64,000 nucleotides of DNA from Trichoplax adhaerens (taxonomy: Eukaryota; Placozoa; Uniplacotomia; Trichoplacea; Trichoplacidae), in NCBI RefSeq assembly GCF_000150275.1, contig NW_002060946.1, positions 220,678 through 284,677 on the forward strand. Direction: 5' to 3'. The notes beneath the pieces were generated by a model. It saw only the letters and a list, made by a program, of their open reading frames with translations, ran no database searches and was not told the origin of the DNA. Positions within the stretch are counted from its first letter, which is position 1. Each line of letters begins with the position of its first letter. The position numbers and the translations under genes were made by a program. Of the stretch, positions 29,120 to 46,624 are shown piece after piece.

Positions 29120-29480
29120 GATCCACCACTCAGTGTGGATCGACGCTTGGCCGGACCGGGTAGGGTACGACACTTCACTATTCAGTCCAGTACGCTGATA
29201 AGAAAAGATGGCATTGCCTGGTGTGAGTCACTACGGTACTCAACTGTAAGGGATTACGTAGTACTGTATACGTACGTGCAGTACTACGTCTACTACTCAG
29301 ATCAACAGCTCAGTGTGGATCGCCGCTTGGCCGGACCGGGCCAGGCACGAGTAGATCTTGGCTTGGCCGGACCGGGTAGGGTACGAGTGTACGACACTTC
29401 ATCGCACGGTCTGACTATTCAGTCCAGTAAGCTGATAAGAAAAGATGGCATTGCCTGGTGTGAGACAGTACGGTACTAAG
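29120..29480. repeat. GC-rich direct repeat upstream of RAB8
   Basis: Two copies, from about 29130 and 29311, share ctcagtgtggatcg-cgcttggccggaccggg, then cacttca-ctattcagtccagta, gctgataagaaaagatggca, and ttgcctggtgtgag. The second copy contains an extra internal cttggccggaccgggtaggg block, so a smaller unit was itself duplicated. The GC content is far above the surroundings. The plus-strand frame through it (29135-29479) is a by-product of the repeat. Confidence 0.8.
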
Positions 29481-29519
29481 ACAGACTTTGCACTGTGACA
29501 CATCAGACAGATCTCTTCA

Positions 29520-29665
29520 CAAATTACAGTACAGTATTGTACAGTACTGTAGAATGGGAACAATCAAAATACTGTACTGTACTGTACGGTGTACAGTACA
29601 CTGTACACCGTACAATAGTACATTGTACCCTATACCATGCACTGTACACTGTGCAGTCATCAAAA
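29520..29665. repeat. TACAGTA palindrome cluster with a perfect inverted repeat
   Basis: Dense TACAGTA/TACTGTA words surround a perfect inverted repeat: 14 bp (29584-29597, gtacggtgtacagt), a 2-bp spacer and the exact reverse complement (29600-29613). It lies between the divergent RAB8 and TMEM267 genes. Confidence 0.85.
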
Positions 29666-29839
29666 TCTGATGGCAGTCGTTTTCACCCAGTGATGTCACC
29701 CAGCGGGGCGCGATGACCTGCCAATGTGTACAACAGCGGCAGCTCTTGACGTTGTATGGGTGACATTGATTTTGCTATGGATTTGCCCTATCAAGAGCAA
29801 GGTAAACTATTGTACTGTACTGTACATTAGGACATACGG

Positions 29840-30245
29840 TACTGTATCAGCGATCCTATAGACTACTGATCTTTTTCTGGTAGTTTATGCAATAATCAGG
29901 TATCATGTATCAGTAGGCCTCACATTGTTACAGTAGCTAGACATACTGTATCAGCGATCCTATGGACTTACTTATTTTTTTCTAGTAGTTTATGCAACAA
30001 TCACACCCTGGAATGGCAAGCAATTCAGGCCACAGTAGGGTAAAAAGACTCAGGTATCATGTATCAGTAGGCCTCATATTGCTACAGTAGCTAGACATAC
30101 TGTATCAGCGATCCTATGGACTACTGATCTTTTTCTAGTAGTTTATGCAATAATCACACCCTGGAATGGCAAGCAATTCAGGCCACAGTAGGGTAAAAAG
30201 ACTTAGGTATCATGTATCAGTAGGCCTCATATTGCTACACTACTG
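29840..30245. repeat. Three-copy tandem repeat, 104 and 154 bp
   Basis: The landmark atcagcgatcctat occurs at about 29846, 29950 and 30104. Copies 2 and 3 are nearly identical. Copy 1 lacks a block of about 50 bp (starting acaccctggaatggcaag, ending gtaaaaagact) but is otherwise close. All carry tagtttatgcaa, ggtatcatgtatcagtaggc and ctacagtagctagacatac. The low divergence suggests a recent origin compared with the other arrays here. Confidence 0.9.
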
Positions 30246-30870
30246 TAGCTAGACTTGCAACGTAGTGTACAGTATACATGTGTACATGGACTATTTCACT
30301 TGGGGTGGGCGATTAATCCACAATCTCTCCCGAAAGGCTGCAGTAGGCTTGCAACATACAGTATGCCTCCAATCATACACCGATTGTCAGCCAAATAAGC
30401 TACTACAGTAGGTTGGCTTTTACTTAGGGTCTCTAGCTTTTGACCACTTCAGTACTTGCAGCGATGACAAGAGAAACGATCAGTGCTTATGTGTCTACAC
30501 TAGTATTAGCCATGTAGGGTAAAGGACATTGCTTGTAGGTAGACAAAGTGTGAATTGACTGTCGTAAGCGGCTTTTACTCCATGATGCAATGTTATCCCT
30601 ACTCTACTGCACCAATACAATTCTTAGCCCTGATGAGTGTTGACCCTCATTAACAGCCCATGCATAATCTTACTAACGTAAGCATACAGTATGTGTTTTA
30701 CGACTCTACATCATAAAGCTGAAATGGACATCTTATAACTTATAGCATACCAAAACAGGTAAAAAGGCAGTTATACTACCACAATTCCAACAAAATTGAG
30801 GACTGTTGACAGCACAGCAGATACTACATTTACAAGCTTTTAAGCTTTTCATTTATTTTGATAGATCGCA
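30246..30870. other. 5' flank of TMEM267
   Basis: No gene seen. The sequence just before the start codon (tttattttgatag, then atcgcaATG) ends in a good splice acceptor, so a 5' UTR intron is possible. Confidence 0.4.
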
Positions 30871-32070
30871 ATGCTACTGGATTACGTTGCCACGGTTGGC
30901 TTAGGTATATTTTGCTACCTAGCCGATGCATTAATGGATGTCTCCTTTATTCGTCAGAATACAATACTAAGAGCAATCACGGATAATGCTGCTCATGGCA
31001 TTATCGCTGCATGGTCGTGGGCAATCGCTATAGGTTTATCTATCAATTGGAAAACAGCATCGGAAATTTTTCTATGTTTCATTTGCTCATCCGGCCTTGA
31101 TGTGGATCATTTCATTGCAGCAAGATCAATAAAGCTAAAGGTTAGCATACGATCTCAAGATGCGATAACAAAAACTTGAATAGTTTACTCATGCAGATCA
31201 TACGTTGTTGGTAAATTCAGAATTTATGCAATTTGCACAACGAATTAAAATACATCGTGCATGTTATTGCGACGCTAATTTCTCTTATCAAAAGGCTAAT
31301 TTTTTGTAAAATTTAGAAAACACTGCATCAATCTTCTTACAATAATTTGGCAATATTTTATATTAAACATTTAAACTTTATGCATCTATCAGCATTTAAT
31401 ATTATTAACGCAATCTTACAATTGACTGCTTAACTGAAAATGAATAGCATGTGGTTTAATCATTCCTACTTTGCGCTACATATCGCATGAGCCTTAACCA
31501 GAACGAAAATTTAGTCTGCTGCCGTTAGTAATGAACAAAACGCTGTACACTACTTTGAAATATGCTAGCCAGACGCACACAATGCATATGACACCATACT
31601 TCATTTTGAAAGTACAGATAGTAGACTCCCCCAACTTTAAATGATAACGTCATTTGTATTATATCCTTTCCATGATTTAAGACTATGACATACTAGCACC
31701 TGATGTGCATAATTGTTCTATTTCATTTTAGGATGCTCTAGCACTGAACAGAAGGCCATTTCTCCATGCCACTTCACTAATACTCTTTCTATTTTTTGTC
31801 ACCGTTATCGTTGTTCGATATATGCCTTTATCGGTATATCATAAAATGAAATATTTACCATATATATTTCTAGCAGCATCACTATCGCATCATTTTCGGG
31901 ATGGATATCGTCGAGGCCTATGGTTTGCACCATTTGGGAGTTCTAGACCTTTACCGTATACATTGTACGTATCATTAACTATGGTACTACCATGGATTTT
32001 GATTTATCTAATGTGGATAACTGAGAGCGAAAGAAAGATAAAAAAATCAAAAATATTACTGAATGTATGA
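30871..32070 (+). CDS. TMEM267: Transmembrane protein 267 orthologue
   Basis: Two exons: 30871-31140 (ATG) and 31732-32070 (TGA), joined in phase 0 to 202 aa (human TMEM267 is about 215 from memory). Conserved blocks in order: GLGIFCYLADAL, RAITDNAAHGIIAAWSWAI, DVDHFIAARSIKLK, LNRRPFLHATS, SHHFRDGYRRGLWFAPFG and PLPYTLYV. The conserved histidines and aspartates (DNAxH, DVDHF, SHHxRD, RRPFLH) lie at membrane edges and resemble the metal-ligand pattern of YdjM-like membrane hydrolases; that comparison is inference. About four to five hydrophobic segments are visible. The function in animals is not established. The next gene downstream on the same strand is TEX9. Confidence 0.93.
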
Positions 32071-33636
32071 AATGAAATTTGAAAATTTATCTGTCTGTAC
32101 TGTATGTCAGCACCTACGTTCATCGTCCACGAGTAAATGAACTATTGACCTCTACTAATTAGCTCAGCCTAGACGAAAGCCTTATGGAATCAAATGTATT
32201 ATATTTTATTACTTGAATATTTCATATGCGATATTGTAATTTTCGCATAAATGAAAGTATGATCGCTATTATTATTATAAGTAGAAAATAGAACAATATT
32301 TGATTGGAAGTAAAGGATGTAAAGATCTTATCCAGATTATGCACCATTTACAGACAATCTTTAATATTCTCAATTAGCAATTTAAAATTACGCATGTAAC
32401 ATAATCTTCTCTAATTTAATATGTTGGAGATTATAATTTATGACACTATTAATATCAAAATAATGGAAGATATGGTAGTAACCGTGTGAAAATGCAATTA
32501 CAGAAACTTATATTAACACTGATATACTGCTATCTTTGCCAAAATAGCAATAATGATGAATACCTTGCAAAGTGGATACAACTTATCAACGGTTATAATA
32601 ATAATAAAATCTAATCTATAGAACTAATTTATCCATGATATCAATGCAAATATAGTGTACATTCGAGTTGAACCTATTCATGCAGTAATACTATACTGGT
32701 TTAACTACAAATTAAACGACACTAAAGCAACATTTTGCCCACTGCAGACTTATTAGTCATGTACTTACTGTAACGATTTATTGCCTCTAGCGCGCTTATA
32801 GAAGCCCAATATATAGCAAAAAAACTACTCAGTGCTGTAGCAACAGATCATGTTTGCTCATTTACTTGTCCAGTCTAATGGAGCAGACTGCTGGTTGCTG
32901 TCATGCATTGTGTACACATTTCTACTCTACGTGATAGTAAATAATTGACGCCTATGGTCCTATACAGCATATACTGCACTCCCCAGTATGGCATGATACA
33001 TAGTATCATTTGCTCTACCGAGCGCGCTATCTACACTATAACGGTCAATATGGCACATTGGTGTATTCTGTATCCTGGAGACGAGATTTGGACGGGCAAT
33101 TTAATACCTTACTAACAATTCTAATTTATAATACGTAATAAGGTACCTACCACTTCGCATCGACGTTAGCACGTTCATGAGGTAACAAATTGCAACCATA
33201 TTTGCGTTCAGATACTGTAAATCACCGATTGGCGTAGAAGCCTTACAAAATAGAAGGTAGTAGTTCGTTGCATTATATATATGTATATATATATATATAT
33301 AGTAGCACTATTAATAGCTATATCTATATGTATATAATAGCATTATTAATGACTGTTAGACCTTGACGTTAGCTTCTCTCTAAATTGTAAATTGGCGTAG
33401 ATTGTAAGCTACTTCTGCAACGTATCCCTAATAGTCAATATTTTGTTCATGTTTATTGGTAAATCAGTGAATTATCCGTTAGCTGTACCTCCCAATCGGT
33501 TAAGCATTGGTTCCCTAAAATAACTATTATCAATCTGAAAGACATACTTCAAGAATAAAGAATAGATATCATTAGTACACTATTCTACTAGTTGGTGCTA
33601 CATACAATTGATCTCCGCTCTCTATAAAGTCTAGCC
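32071..33636. other. Spacer between TMEM267 and TEX9
   Basis: AT-rich, no exon seen. Contains a (TA)n tract at about 33275-33302, followed by a short direct repeat (tagcactattaatagc / tagcattattaatga). Confidence 0.5.
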
Positions 33637-37905
<4,269 letters not shown>

Positions 37906-40121
37906 TATGCACTGGTAAATTTAGCTGCAATTGATAGTATGCTCTTATACCTATAGCTCTCATATCGCAATAAATTGAAAATTTTCAATTAAAACGTTAT
38001 AAAATAAGCTTTTATAATAACAAGGATGAAATGTTATTACAGGTAAAATAAATCTACTTAACCATACTACAGCAATTCCGGTACTGATTGTAACTTCCAA
38101 TTTTGCCAATTTATCGCAATATCTACCATCTGCAAGAAATATATTTACGTATGCCTTCAAACTGTTCAACTTTTAGTGAGAAAAAACTAAAGACGAGATG
38201 TTAGATTTAATTCGTATCTAGTGGAACTGTGAATTATTATAATTCATTATATTGTACTTTTATTTTTATGATGAACACTATTTATTAGCATCGCTTGCAA
38301 TTTTAGTTCTAATAGGTGTCACATTAGCAATTCTAAAGTAATGTATGTTGAATTGGTGACATATCGTAATGCTGTGATCGAGGTCGAAATACTGTATAAA
38401 CAATCATCATTGCGTTATACACGATTATTCGTACAAGTACCTAACTTCATCTTCAAGAAATTAGCTTCTATTTATTGCCGATCTTTTTGAGATTGTATTG
38501 CTAGTTACTACACCCTAGAACGTTATTTTGAAGTATGTTTGTGATAGAATAATGTACATAATATTTATTACTGCTTTTAATGGCATTGACTACCGAGCGA
38601 TTGTTCTTAATTCCATCAGTAATTCTATTTTATTTCAAGTACGTTAACAGAACTACTCGTACATATTCTTCGTGTTTACCGTATCATATATCATTTGTGT
38701 ACTCCTTCTATTTGAACGACTCAAATTAACATGAATATATGCTAGCCAAACTTGAAATGTATAAACAAATAAGTAAAAGTATATCTTTTTGTAAACAGCT
38801 TATAGAGGAATAAATATGCTCTCATCTGTTACGCAGTTGATTCTTAAGAGATAATTATAAATTGTAGATCATCTTGCTCAGTTGAACAGATGCGGTGGAG
38901 CGCTAGATTACTTTTAGACCAATTACTATGATGAATTATGGTCTATAATACAGTATTTCAAATTTGAATTTCCGTGTGAAAAATTATTAGTCTACGATGT
39001 AATGTATAGTAGGTACTTTTTATTATTCAGTGACATTGACTGAGAGGCAATTTTAAATACTAATTACTATCTAATACTACCGCATCATTCAATCTTAGCA
39101 CTCTACAATCTACCCATTGCTATATCGTAGCCGAAATCGGGTAATAAAGCGTACACCACATAATAGCCTTTTTAAGTATCGACAATGTATCAATCTAAAA
39201 TTCGCTTGAAATTAAGTAACACTAATGCTTTATTAATTTAGTAGCTGTACACTCATTCTTTATAGTTCATATTCAATCGCAAATTTCGTTGATTAAGAGA
39301 TCAATATGATCACTATATGTCTATCTAATCAGTACTCTTACCGTACTTAATACGATATGAGTAATAAAGTCATTACATAGCAGAGCATGTATGGTTGAAT
39401 TATAAACGAAGGTATCTAGGGTAAAATAGATCAGCAGCGCGTTTTCTCTAGCAGAATCGGTAGACCTGAATTATTGCGGTATACCCTTTAAGCTAGAAAA
39501 TTATTTCAAATTTTATTTCCGTAACTTTAAGTAGTTTATCGAGCGAATGTATAAGATATTTTATCCCATATCATCATAGAAATGAATTTCACTTTCGTAG
39601 AATAGTCTTGTTCGTTTTCCTTGCATAAGTATATTGGTGTTAAATTACTATTATTTATATGAAAAGCTGTATAACCCTGAAATTTTGCTTAGCAGCTTTT
39701 CACATTAAGAAATAGATTAGGAGCACGCTATGCCAAGCAGTAAAATACATATCAAATCAAAATGTTGTATCATATACCGAATTCTGCATACATAGATGAT
39801 AGCTAGATTACTAGCATATTAATTATCATTATTATTAGATTATCTTGATGATTTCAACACTCTTCTGCTATATCAATGTTAGAATAAAAATTATTCATTA
39901 AATAATTGTAGGTTTATCAATTTATACAGCAATGATATTACACTTCGCTATTATGATCGATGACAAGGTAAAGGGTTTTATTGTCCCTTCAATTTGTCAA
40001 TTATTTAGCGCAATATGAAAGATCCGATCTTATATATTACAATATAAAGCAGCATGGTAATATAAAACATAAACAGGACTACCAACTGAAACAATTGTAC
40101 TTATACAGAGCTACTGTCAAG
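37906..40121. other. Convergent spacer between TEX9 and the GPCR
   Basis: About 2.2 kb of AT-rich DNA. Similar fragments (ggcattgactaccgagcgattgttctta near 38581 and gacattgactgagaggcaattttaa near 39029) suggest an old duplication. A short inverted repeat (gaaaagctg / cagcttttc) lies at about 39660-39700. No gene seen. Confidence 0.4.
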
Positions 40122-41231
40122 CTATCTTCGAGGTTCTACCCATGCTTCGACATGTCGCCGAGGACGAGATGGATTATTGACGGGAGCAGATACGGCTCTA
40201 CCTGGCCTGTTGATATTCCGATTTCGCCTACAGTAAAATGCTATTCGTAAGTTAGCCCACATAGCTTGTCGAAATCGAGGATTTTGAATACCATATAACA
40301 TTGGATTATATAATGATGTTAAACAAGTTACTAAAATGGTCATTAGAATAACAGTAAAAGTAGGAAAGTTAGTTTCTAGGTAGAGGGCGGTAAAATTTTT
40401 ACCGGTTATTCCCATGCTAAGCAAGACAACAAAGTAAGGCCAAGAAGCTAGCATAAATACAGCTGTTGCTATAATTAAGACACGCACTGCAGCATAACGT
40501 CGATCATCAAATAAAACCGTACTATGATATTCTTGATCAAGACGAGCTTGACGATTATATGTTGCTCTTATTTTGAATATGATTCTACCATATAAAGAGA
40601 CCATTAAAAATAATGGAATAACGTAAGAGATTAACGTTACGATAACAATCGTTACTGTAAAACTACGATAATATTTAAGATCTAAATCACAAATGTATGA
40701 AAAATTAGCCGAAACATCGGCAAAAAGGATAAAAGGCGCCGAGCACATAAGGCCTGATAGCCAAGTAAAAACAATCACTGACATTAATTTCCACCTTTCA
40801 TTAATTAAGGTAGAAACACGATTAGATATTATTACATAATAACGATCAATACAAATAACTGAGAGGGATTGCGTTGTTGTCACTAAGGATAACATTAATG
40901 GAAAGATAACTAATTTACATACTGTGGCTAAGGTACTGATGGAAGCAGCTTGAGACAAACATAACGCTTGAGCAATTGTGAACAGAATTTGGCATATACC
41001 GCATAACAAATCTGATACTGCCATATTGGCGATAAGTATAAAAGGTGCTGAGTGCATACGGCGTACACGATAAACAGTATAAATTACTAGTAGATTACTG
41101 CATACAACAGCTAATGCGTTGAAACATAGAAAACCGGATAATATTGTATAAGATTTAATTAATGGTTTAGTTGGAATGGGTGTACTTGTAACATTGGCCA
41201 GGCGAAAAAGATCCATTCGTAATATTGACAA
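40122..41231 (-). CDS. Rhodopsin-class (class A) G protein-coupled receptor, orphan
   Basis: A single uninterrupted frame of 369 aa with seven hydrophobic segments and the class A landmarks: N1.50 (CSNLLVIY), D2.50 (ANMAVSDLL), the extracellular cysteine before TM3 (ATVCKL), DRY (CIDRYYVI), W4.50 (FTWLSG), a second-loop cysteine (FSYICDLD), W-x-P in TM6 (ASWPYF, lacking the usual cysteine of CWxP) and NPxxY (LYNPMLYG). A helix 8-like FRQAMWANLR and an arginine-rich tail (NRNINRPGR, RPRRHVEAWVEPRR) follow. N-glycosylation sequons occur near the N-terminus (NVTS) and in extracellular loops 2 and 3. The ligand cannot be told from sequence. A methionine at residue 6 is an alternative start. It has no introns, unlike every other gene in the window, which is common for class A receptors that spread by retrocopying. 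Confidence 0.95.
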   Translation of the reverse strand: MSILRMDLFRLANVTSTPIPTKPLIKSYTILSGFLCFNALAVVCSNLLVIYTVYRVRRMHSAPFILIANMAVSDLLCGICQILFTIAQALCLSQAASISTLATVCKLVIFPLMLSLVTTTQSLSVICIDRYYVIISNRVSTLINERWKLMSVIVFTWLSGLMCSAPFILFADVSANFSYICDLDLKYYRSFTVTIVIVTLISYVIPLFLMVSLYGRIIFKIRATYNRQARLDQEYHSTVLFDDRRYAAVRVLIIATAVFMLASWPYFVVLLSMGITGKNFTALYLETNFPTFTVILMTILVTCLTSLYNPMLYGIQNPRFRQAMWANLRIAFYCRRNRNINRPGRAVSAPVNNPSRPRRHVEAWVEPRR

Positions 41232-44200
41232 GCGGCATGAAATGATATTGATGATTTGATGTGTTAGACGGCAAGAAAAACTAGTATTTGTCTATTGCAG
41301 TTTTGAATAGAGTATCTGATCTGATGGTAGAGCCAGTTAAAGTTAAAATTTGAAGAGCAATATATCGTTTCTTTTTAGAATAAATTAGCTTATATTACTT
41401 TTCAAAACACAAACATTAAATTAACGTTATTAATGTAGAAGATTCTAGATAATTAAATTGATTCTATATAGCTTATATTTGGCTTAAAAAATGTAGTGAT
41501 AAGTGGTAATGACTTCAATGATTGATATTAGTTTCATAATAGCTACACATAATGTCTGCTTTACTGTTGGAGTCAATTACGTAATTTAATCTTAGTTTTT
41601 TATTAATTAATTAATAAATGAAGGTTATTTAATCGATACGATAATCCTCTATACTATTAATCCTTGCTTGATTCCAGCTTTCCTTGATCCATTCTAGTAT
41701 TATCTTTTTATCTTATCCCCCATTTTATTGACGAATTCTCAATTTCATAATCGTTCCAATTGAGATGACTGTAAATATTCCAATATTGAGATCAATAGAT
41801 GATATCTTTATAATAACAAACATTTATAAATGAAAATCTTGAAGATCGATGTCATTATCGTCAGAAATACGTACGTTGTAAAATGATGAATGTTTTCTTA
41901 ATAATAGAGTTAAAGTATAAATAAATGGTCGTAACCTATTTATACGAATTGTAAAATTAAATTAAGAACCTATTCAATACCAGTATTGAAATAAAACGTG
42001 CTTTTATTTTTAATTTAAAATATATTAAACCATTACGTTTATCTTCAGTATTAATAGATAAGATCCAGTCGAGTTAATCATAACAACCTGATACAAATCA
42101 TATAGATAGCAATCAATTATGTTATTTGTTTGCATTTTACGTTATAAATTATCTATTGCATACCATATTTGCTCAGCTATTTTGTAAGAAGAGTTAATCT
42201 GGGTTTTAATGACGATCAGTTTGATTAAGGTAGCAACACTTCAACCCTATAGTATTTCATCTATCTATTCCCTACATCCACTCAAAATTTACGTCAAGGT
42301 CATCGATACCTTTTACACCCTATTTATTTACTTTTTCCATTGCATTGCATTAAGTGTTGACTCAAAAGTACTTTATATATCTATATATATACAGTATATA
42401 TATATGTTATATATATATACTATCACTATGGCGTATGGCAATACAACAGCTTCTTGACGTTTACTGTATACTCTGATAGTATTTAGTAAACTGATATATT
42501 TAATTATCAATACTTGTTAGGTGTGGTGTTATCACATTCAATAAACGATAATGTGAAATAAAGTTGATAATAACTTATTTATATCATTTCATTAATTTAA
42601 AATGATGTTGATTTATTTTTTGTAATAAATATCTATTGAAGACCAAAATATTATTTCATTAGCAATGATGACCTTGACATTTACACTATTTCATAACATG
42701 ATCGACCACTTCAATTTCTCGCCACTATTCCTTAAATGGAAATTGTCTGTATAGTGGTTCAAAAATCGTTACGAGCTAGTTATGATGTGACTTAGGATAT
42801 AGATGATAATAGTAACTGTAAAAATTCAAAAATACATGAATTGGAATCATGTAGCATATGCCTTAAAGCATCGTTTAAACAGTTGTGGAAGGGTAATTAC
42901 TAATATATACATATTATTACGATATAAGTTTAAATGTTCGTAATGATAAATGGTTGCCAAAAGATTTTATTAGCCCCGATATGGTAAAAGATACAGATAT
43001 ATGATTAATAGCTACTGTCTTGTATTATCTGCTAGGATACAATTTTTTGTCGGATGTAATAAAAATATGAAAAGAGTAGTGAAAATTTCAGAATAATTAA
43101 TCCTGTTAATTTTCAACTAATCCAAACTGTGGATTTATAATAATTAGTCCTTTACATAAACCCAGCTTAGCATCATAACTTTATATTATTTATATTTTTA
43201 CGTATTATATAACAGAAGAGATTAATTTGAACTTTACTATTGTTTTCGTTTGTGTCGTGTAAAGTTTGATATATTAAGTAGATAGAGAAGAGTTGATATA
43301 ATATTGCGCTTTTGTTGTATATGTGATTTGAACGATTTCTATAGACTGTAGATATATCTGATTATGGTATTATTTCAACTATTAAGATACCATAACTGAA
43401 ACGGTAGACAACTTTCAAAGTTCGATTAAACTGCATATTTGTTATCATTGAATTGTTGAATGACTGATAATATTACATCTCATATCATTTATCAATTAAG
43501 GGAATAGTACGGAAGGAATGTTACATGTATCCTTAATTATTGCATAGTGTATACATATTAAAACGACCATAAATGAATTTTAAGTATCAAAATTATTGCA
43601 TTATGCTATTCCATTACCACTCATTTACAAAGATATGGATAGTTAAAATGGGATTTTCTTACTATATATTTTCACTCATGCAGTGGTACAACTGATACTA
43701 GAAGAATAAAGAGAAGTTTACTCTAGATACAAGAAATCAACGAGTTTCATTTTAAAGATATAAATGTTGTGCGCTATAATAAACTTAGGACGGGATCTTA
43801 GATAATTGTAAGAGAATTGATGAGCTATATTCATTGCTATATAATTCTTGACGTTGGTGAAATCATGATATGGGTAAACTACTTCCTAATGTCAAGGGTA
43901 ATATCTGCTATTTGAGTTACAGAACCTGAAAGACTAGAGCTATTCCAGCGTAATTGAATGATGAGGTTTCAAATTAGATGCATTTTGCTAAGACATGTTG
44001 AAGTAAAAGTACAGCATATCTTGCATTCAGCACAATTTATTGATAGTATAGTATCCGATGCTGGCTATATTCGGCTTAAATTTTTATAGGCAATAGAATA
44101 TATTCGTATAGTAACTATTACGTTACATGATAAATTGTAAATGTTGGTTATGAAGTAAACTACAGTATCTCAGTTCCTTAGATATAAGCAGTGGTGGCTT

Positions 44201-46620
44201 AAGCAGCTTAAGACTATTTTCTATAAATTATTTTGCTAGTTAGAGCAAGTAGTTTAAATTATAGCAAGTATCTCTATGCCATGCAGATAGCAATCCGCTC
44301 TTACGTATAAGGAATAATCGGCTTATATAAAACGGGATGGTGTGATACTCAGGACTTTCTGTACGTGACTACAGTTAGAGCCTAGCAACAAATTGCTTAT
44401 AAAAGAATAAAAGTTAGATTAATTACTAAGGCACGATCGATGTGAATGCTGCTATTAACAGATGTTCTATATGCAGATTTTTTGCGCTTGATGTTATGCA
44501 TATGCTAATGATGAGACGTAAATCAATTGAAAGCGAACTAGATTTCCCGAAGTCATTCTACTGTACTTTAAGTAAATGAAATCTTGTGTAATATTATTTT
44601 TAATAGTCAATATTAAAGTGCAGTATAATAGAGAAGAGATATCCGCAGTTAAGTTAGACCACTCAGGTATGCAGTAAAACGTAGAACCTTTCATGATATT
44701 AAGAAAATAGTAGAGATGACTTTGTTAAAATAGACTGATAGAGTATACAGTAAAGCGTAGAATTTTTATCACGGATAGATTTATCTTTAGAATATCGTTA
44801 AAATAAAATGGAAATGGCTTAGTAGGCTGTTACAGTGTTAAATACTGTATTACAGTAGAAATAACTATGTTAGGATAATTCTGTTAGACTATCCTTATTT
44901 AGTTAACTTCTAATTTGGATATGCTGTATTTTAATATAGCACTGACTTTTTATGACAGTGACACTTATACACATACTGAAATTAATAGTTATAATAGGGA
45001 ATGCAAATCATCTGCTTACAGTTCGAATCATTGTGATTGTAATTTACTTATGGTAGACTGTAAATTATGGTGGAAATGTTCCGTGATAGGACATATCGTA
45101 ATCTGACTATTCTGTATTAGTCATTACATGCCTATGTTCGTAAATACTGTTGTCTGCATTAAGGGAGCTGTAGCTAAAATTAATATCTAATTCAGTAAAT
45201 GATTCTAATGTTAATTGTATTAACTATGACTCATGAACTATTGAGGAATAGTATATAAATGCAGTATATCGTGAAATAAAGAAGAATTGTCCAACTTAGT
45301 GTTTAACGTAAAATACGAGGCGTTTAAGTCTTTGTGTAGTCTGCTAGTAGAGCAAAAGTGTTTGTGATAGTGCAGATATCGTTCCTTGATACGTGGTTCA
45401 AGGAATTGACTTATTGATCGTATATTGCGTTATCTTGTTGCAAAGCTGTTTTGTGACATAGGCACTGAGTTAATCTTAACTTTGGAGATACCCAATTAAC
45501 AATTCTTGCCCTACAGTAGAACTGAGGGCAGTTGTTTAATCGAGAATTAATCGTCAAAGTTGAAAGTCATTAAGGATTGTATAAATATGTTAATCATTAT
45601 TCAGTAAAGTAGCGTAGTGGTTTAGGTATTTAATTCAGAATTAAGAGTGTTTCTTAGATACAGCTTAGGAATTATTTGTTGCCATGGGGACAATCATTGC
45701 AGTAGCCTACTACTTAGATTATTAAGTTTGGCCTTGTGGATAATTGATTATATATTACAATAAAGCAAGAAAATTTGTATCAAGTGTGATTCAATACCAA
45801 TTTTAAATCTGCATTTCTAATTCATGAGGTATTTACTGGACAGAAAATAGTTTGAAATATTCGATTAGATACCATTTTATCAATTGAATAGGCCTTATTG
45901 TCAAAGCTGTGATAATATAGATATTGGTTGGGGTTGAAGATATGGATTCTAATGTTCCCTAGAGTAAAGTATTTACAAAATTTTTAAATTATAAATTTTT
46001 AATGCGACACGACGTTCCATTTATTCGTGAATTATACCTAATTTTAAAGATACATATCGAATGTTATCAACGATGATGAGGGCTTTGTTATTAAAATTGA
46101 TGAAGGGGCTAGATCAATTTACGTTTTGTCGTTAGTTACCGAATTAATTATTGATGGCAGATAGTTTTGTGCTCAGATTATTTTATTGAAATTATAAAAT
46201 ATTAATATGCAGTATTTGCAAAGCATGCCACATCAGAAATAATGCGATGCAATACCTTAGTCAAAATTTTCTTACTGTTGATCTATCGTAGACTGGGTGT
46301 AATCGATGGTATCCGAGTTACTATCTTGCTTATTTAGTCACGCTAGACGCGTATGGAATTTACGATGGAATATAAGAAGTTAGATATATAGGATTTTGGC
46401 CATGATATGTGAAATAAATTGCCTGTATTCCTAAAAGTATACAGATAAGTTACCAGCAGTAAGTATCAAGAATAATCATTAAAGTCGAGATGAATAACAA
46501 TATATTAAAATTGAAAATGTCGTTTTCTATAAGATATAAATCGATTTTAGGAACGCTAATGATAGTTTATTCGTATTAGTTAATTTAATGCGTTACACGC
46601 AGAATTAAGGATAGACTTTG
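41232..46620. other. Long gene-free region upstream of the GPCR
   Basis: About 5.4 kb of AT-rich DNA with only short spurious frames. Contains a (TA)n-rich stretch at about 42372-42420 and a short direct duplication at about 44670-44815 (cagtaaaacgtagaacctttc / cagtaaagcgtagaattttt). Nothing resembles an exon, RNA gene or transposon. Confidence 0.45.
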
Positions 46621-46624
46621 CTGC

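Noticed and set aside
29135-29479. 114-codon frame rich in GPGR motifs
   Set aside because: Generated by the GC-rich direct repeat; the same motif appears only because the DNA unit is repeated.
39981-40250. Plus-strand 89-codon frame
   Set aside because: Its right half is antisense to the C-terminal coding part of the GPCR and its left half has no support.
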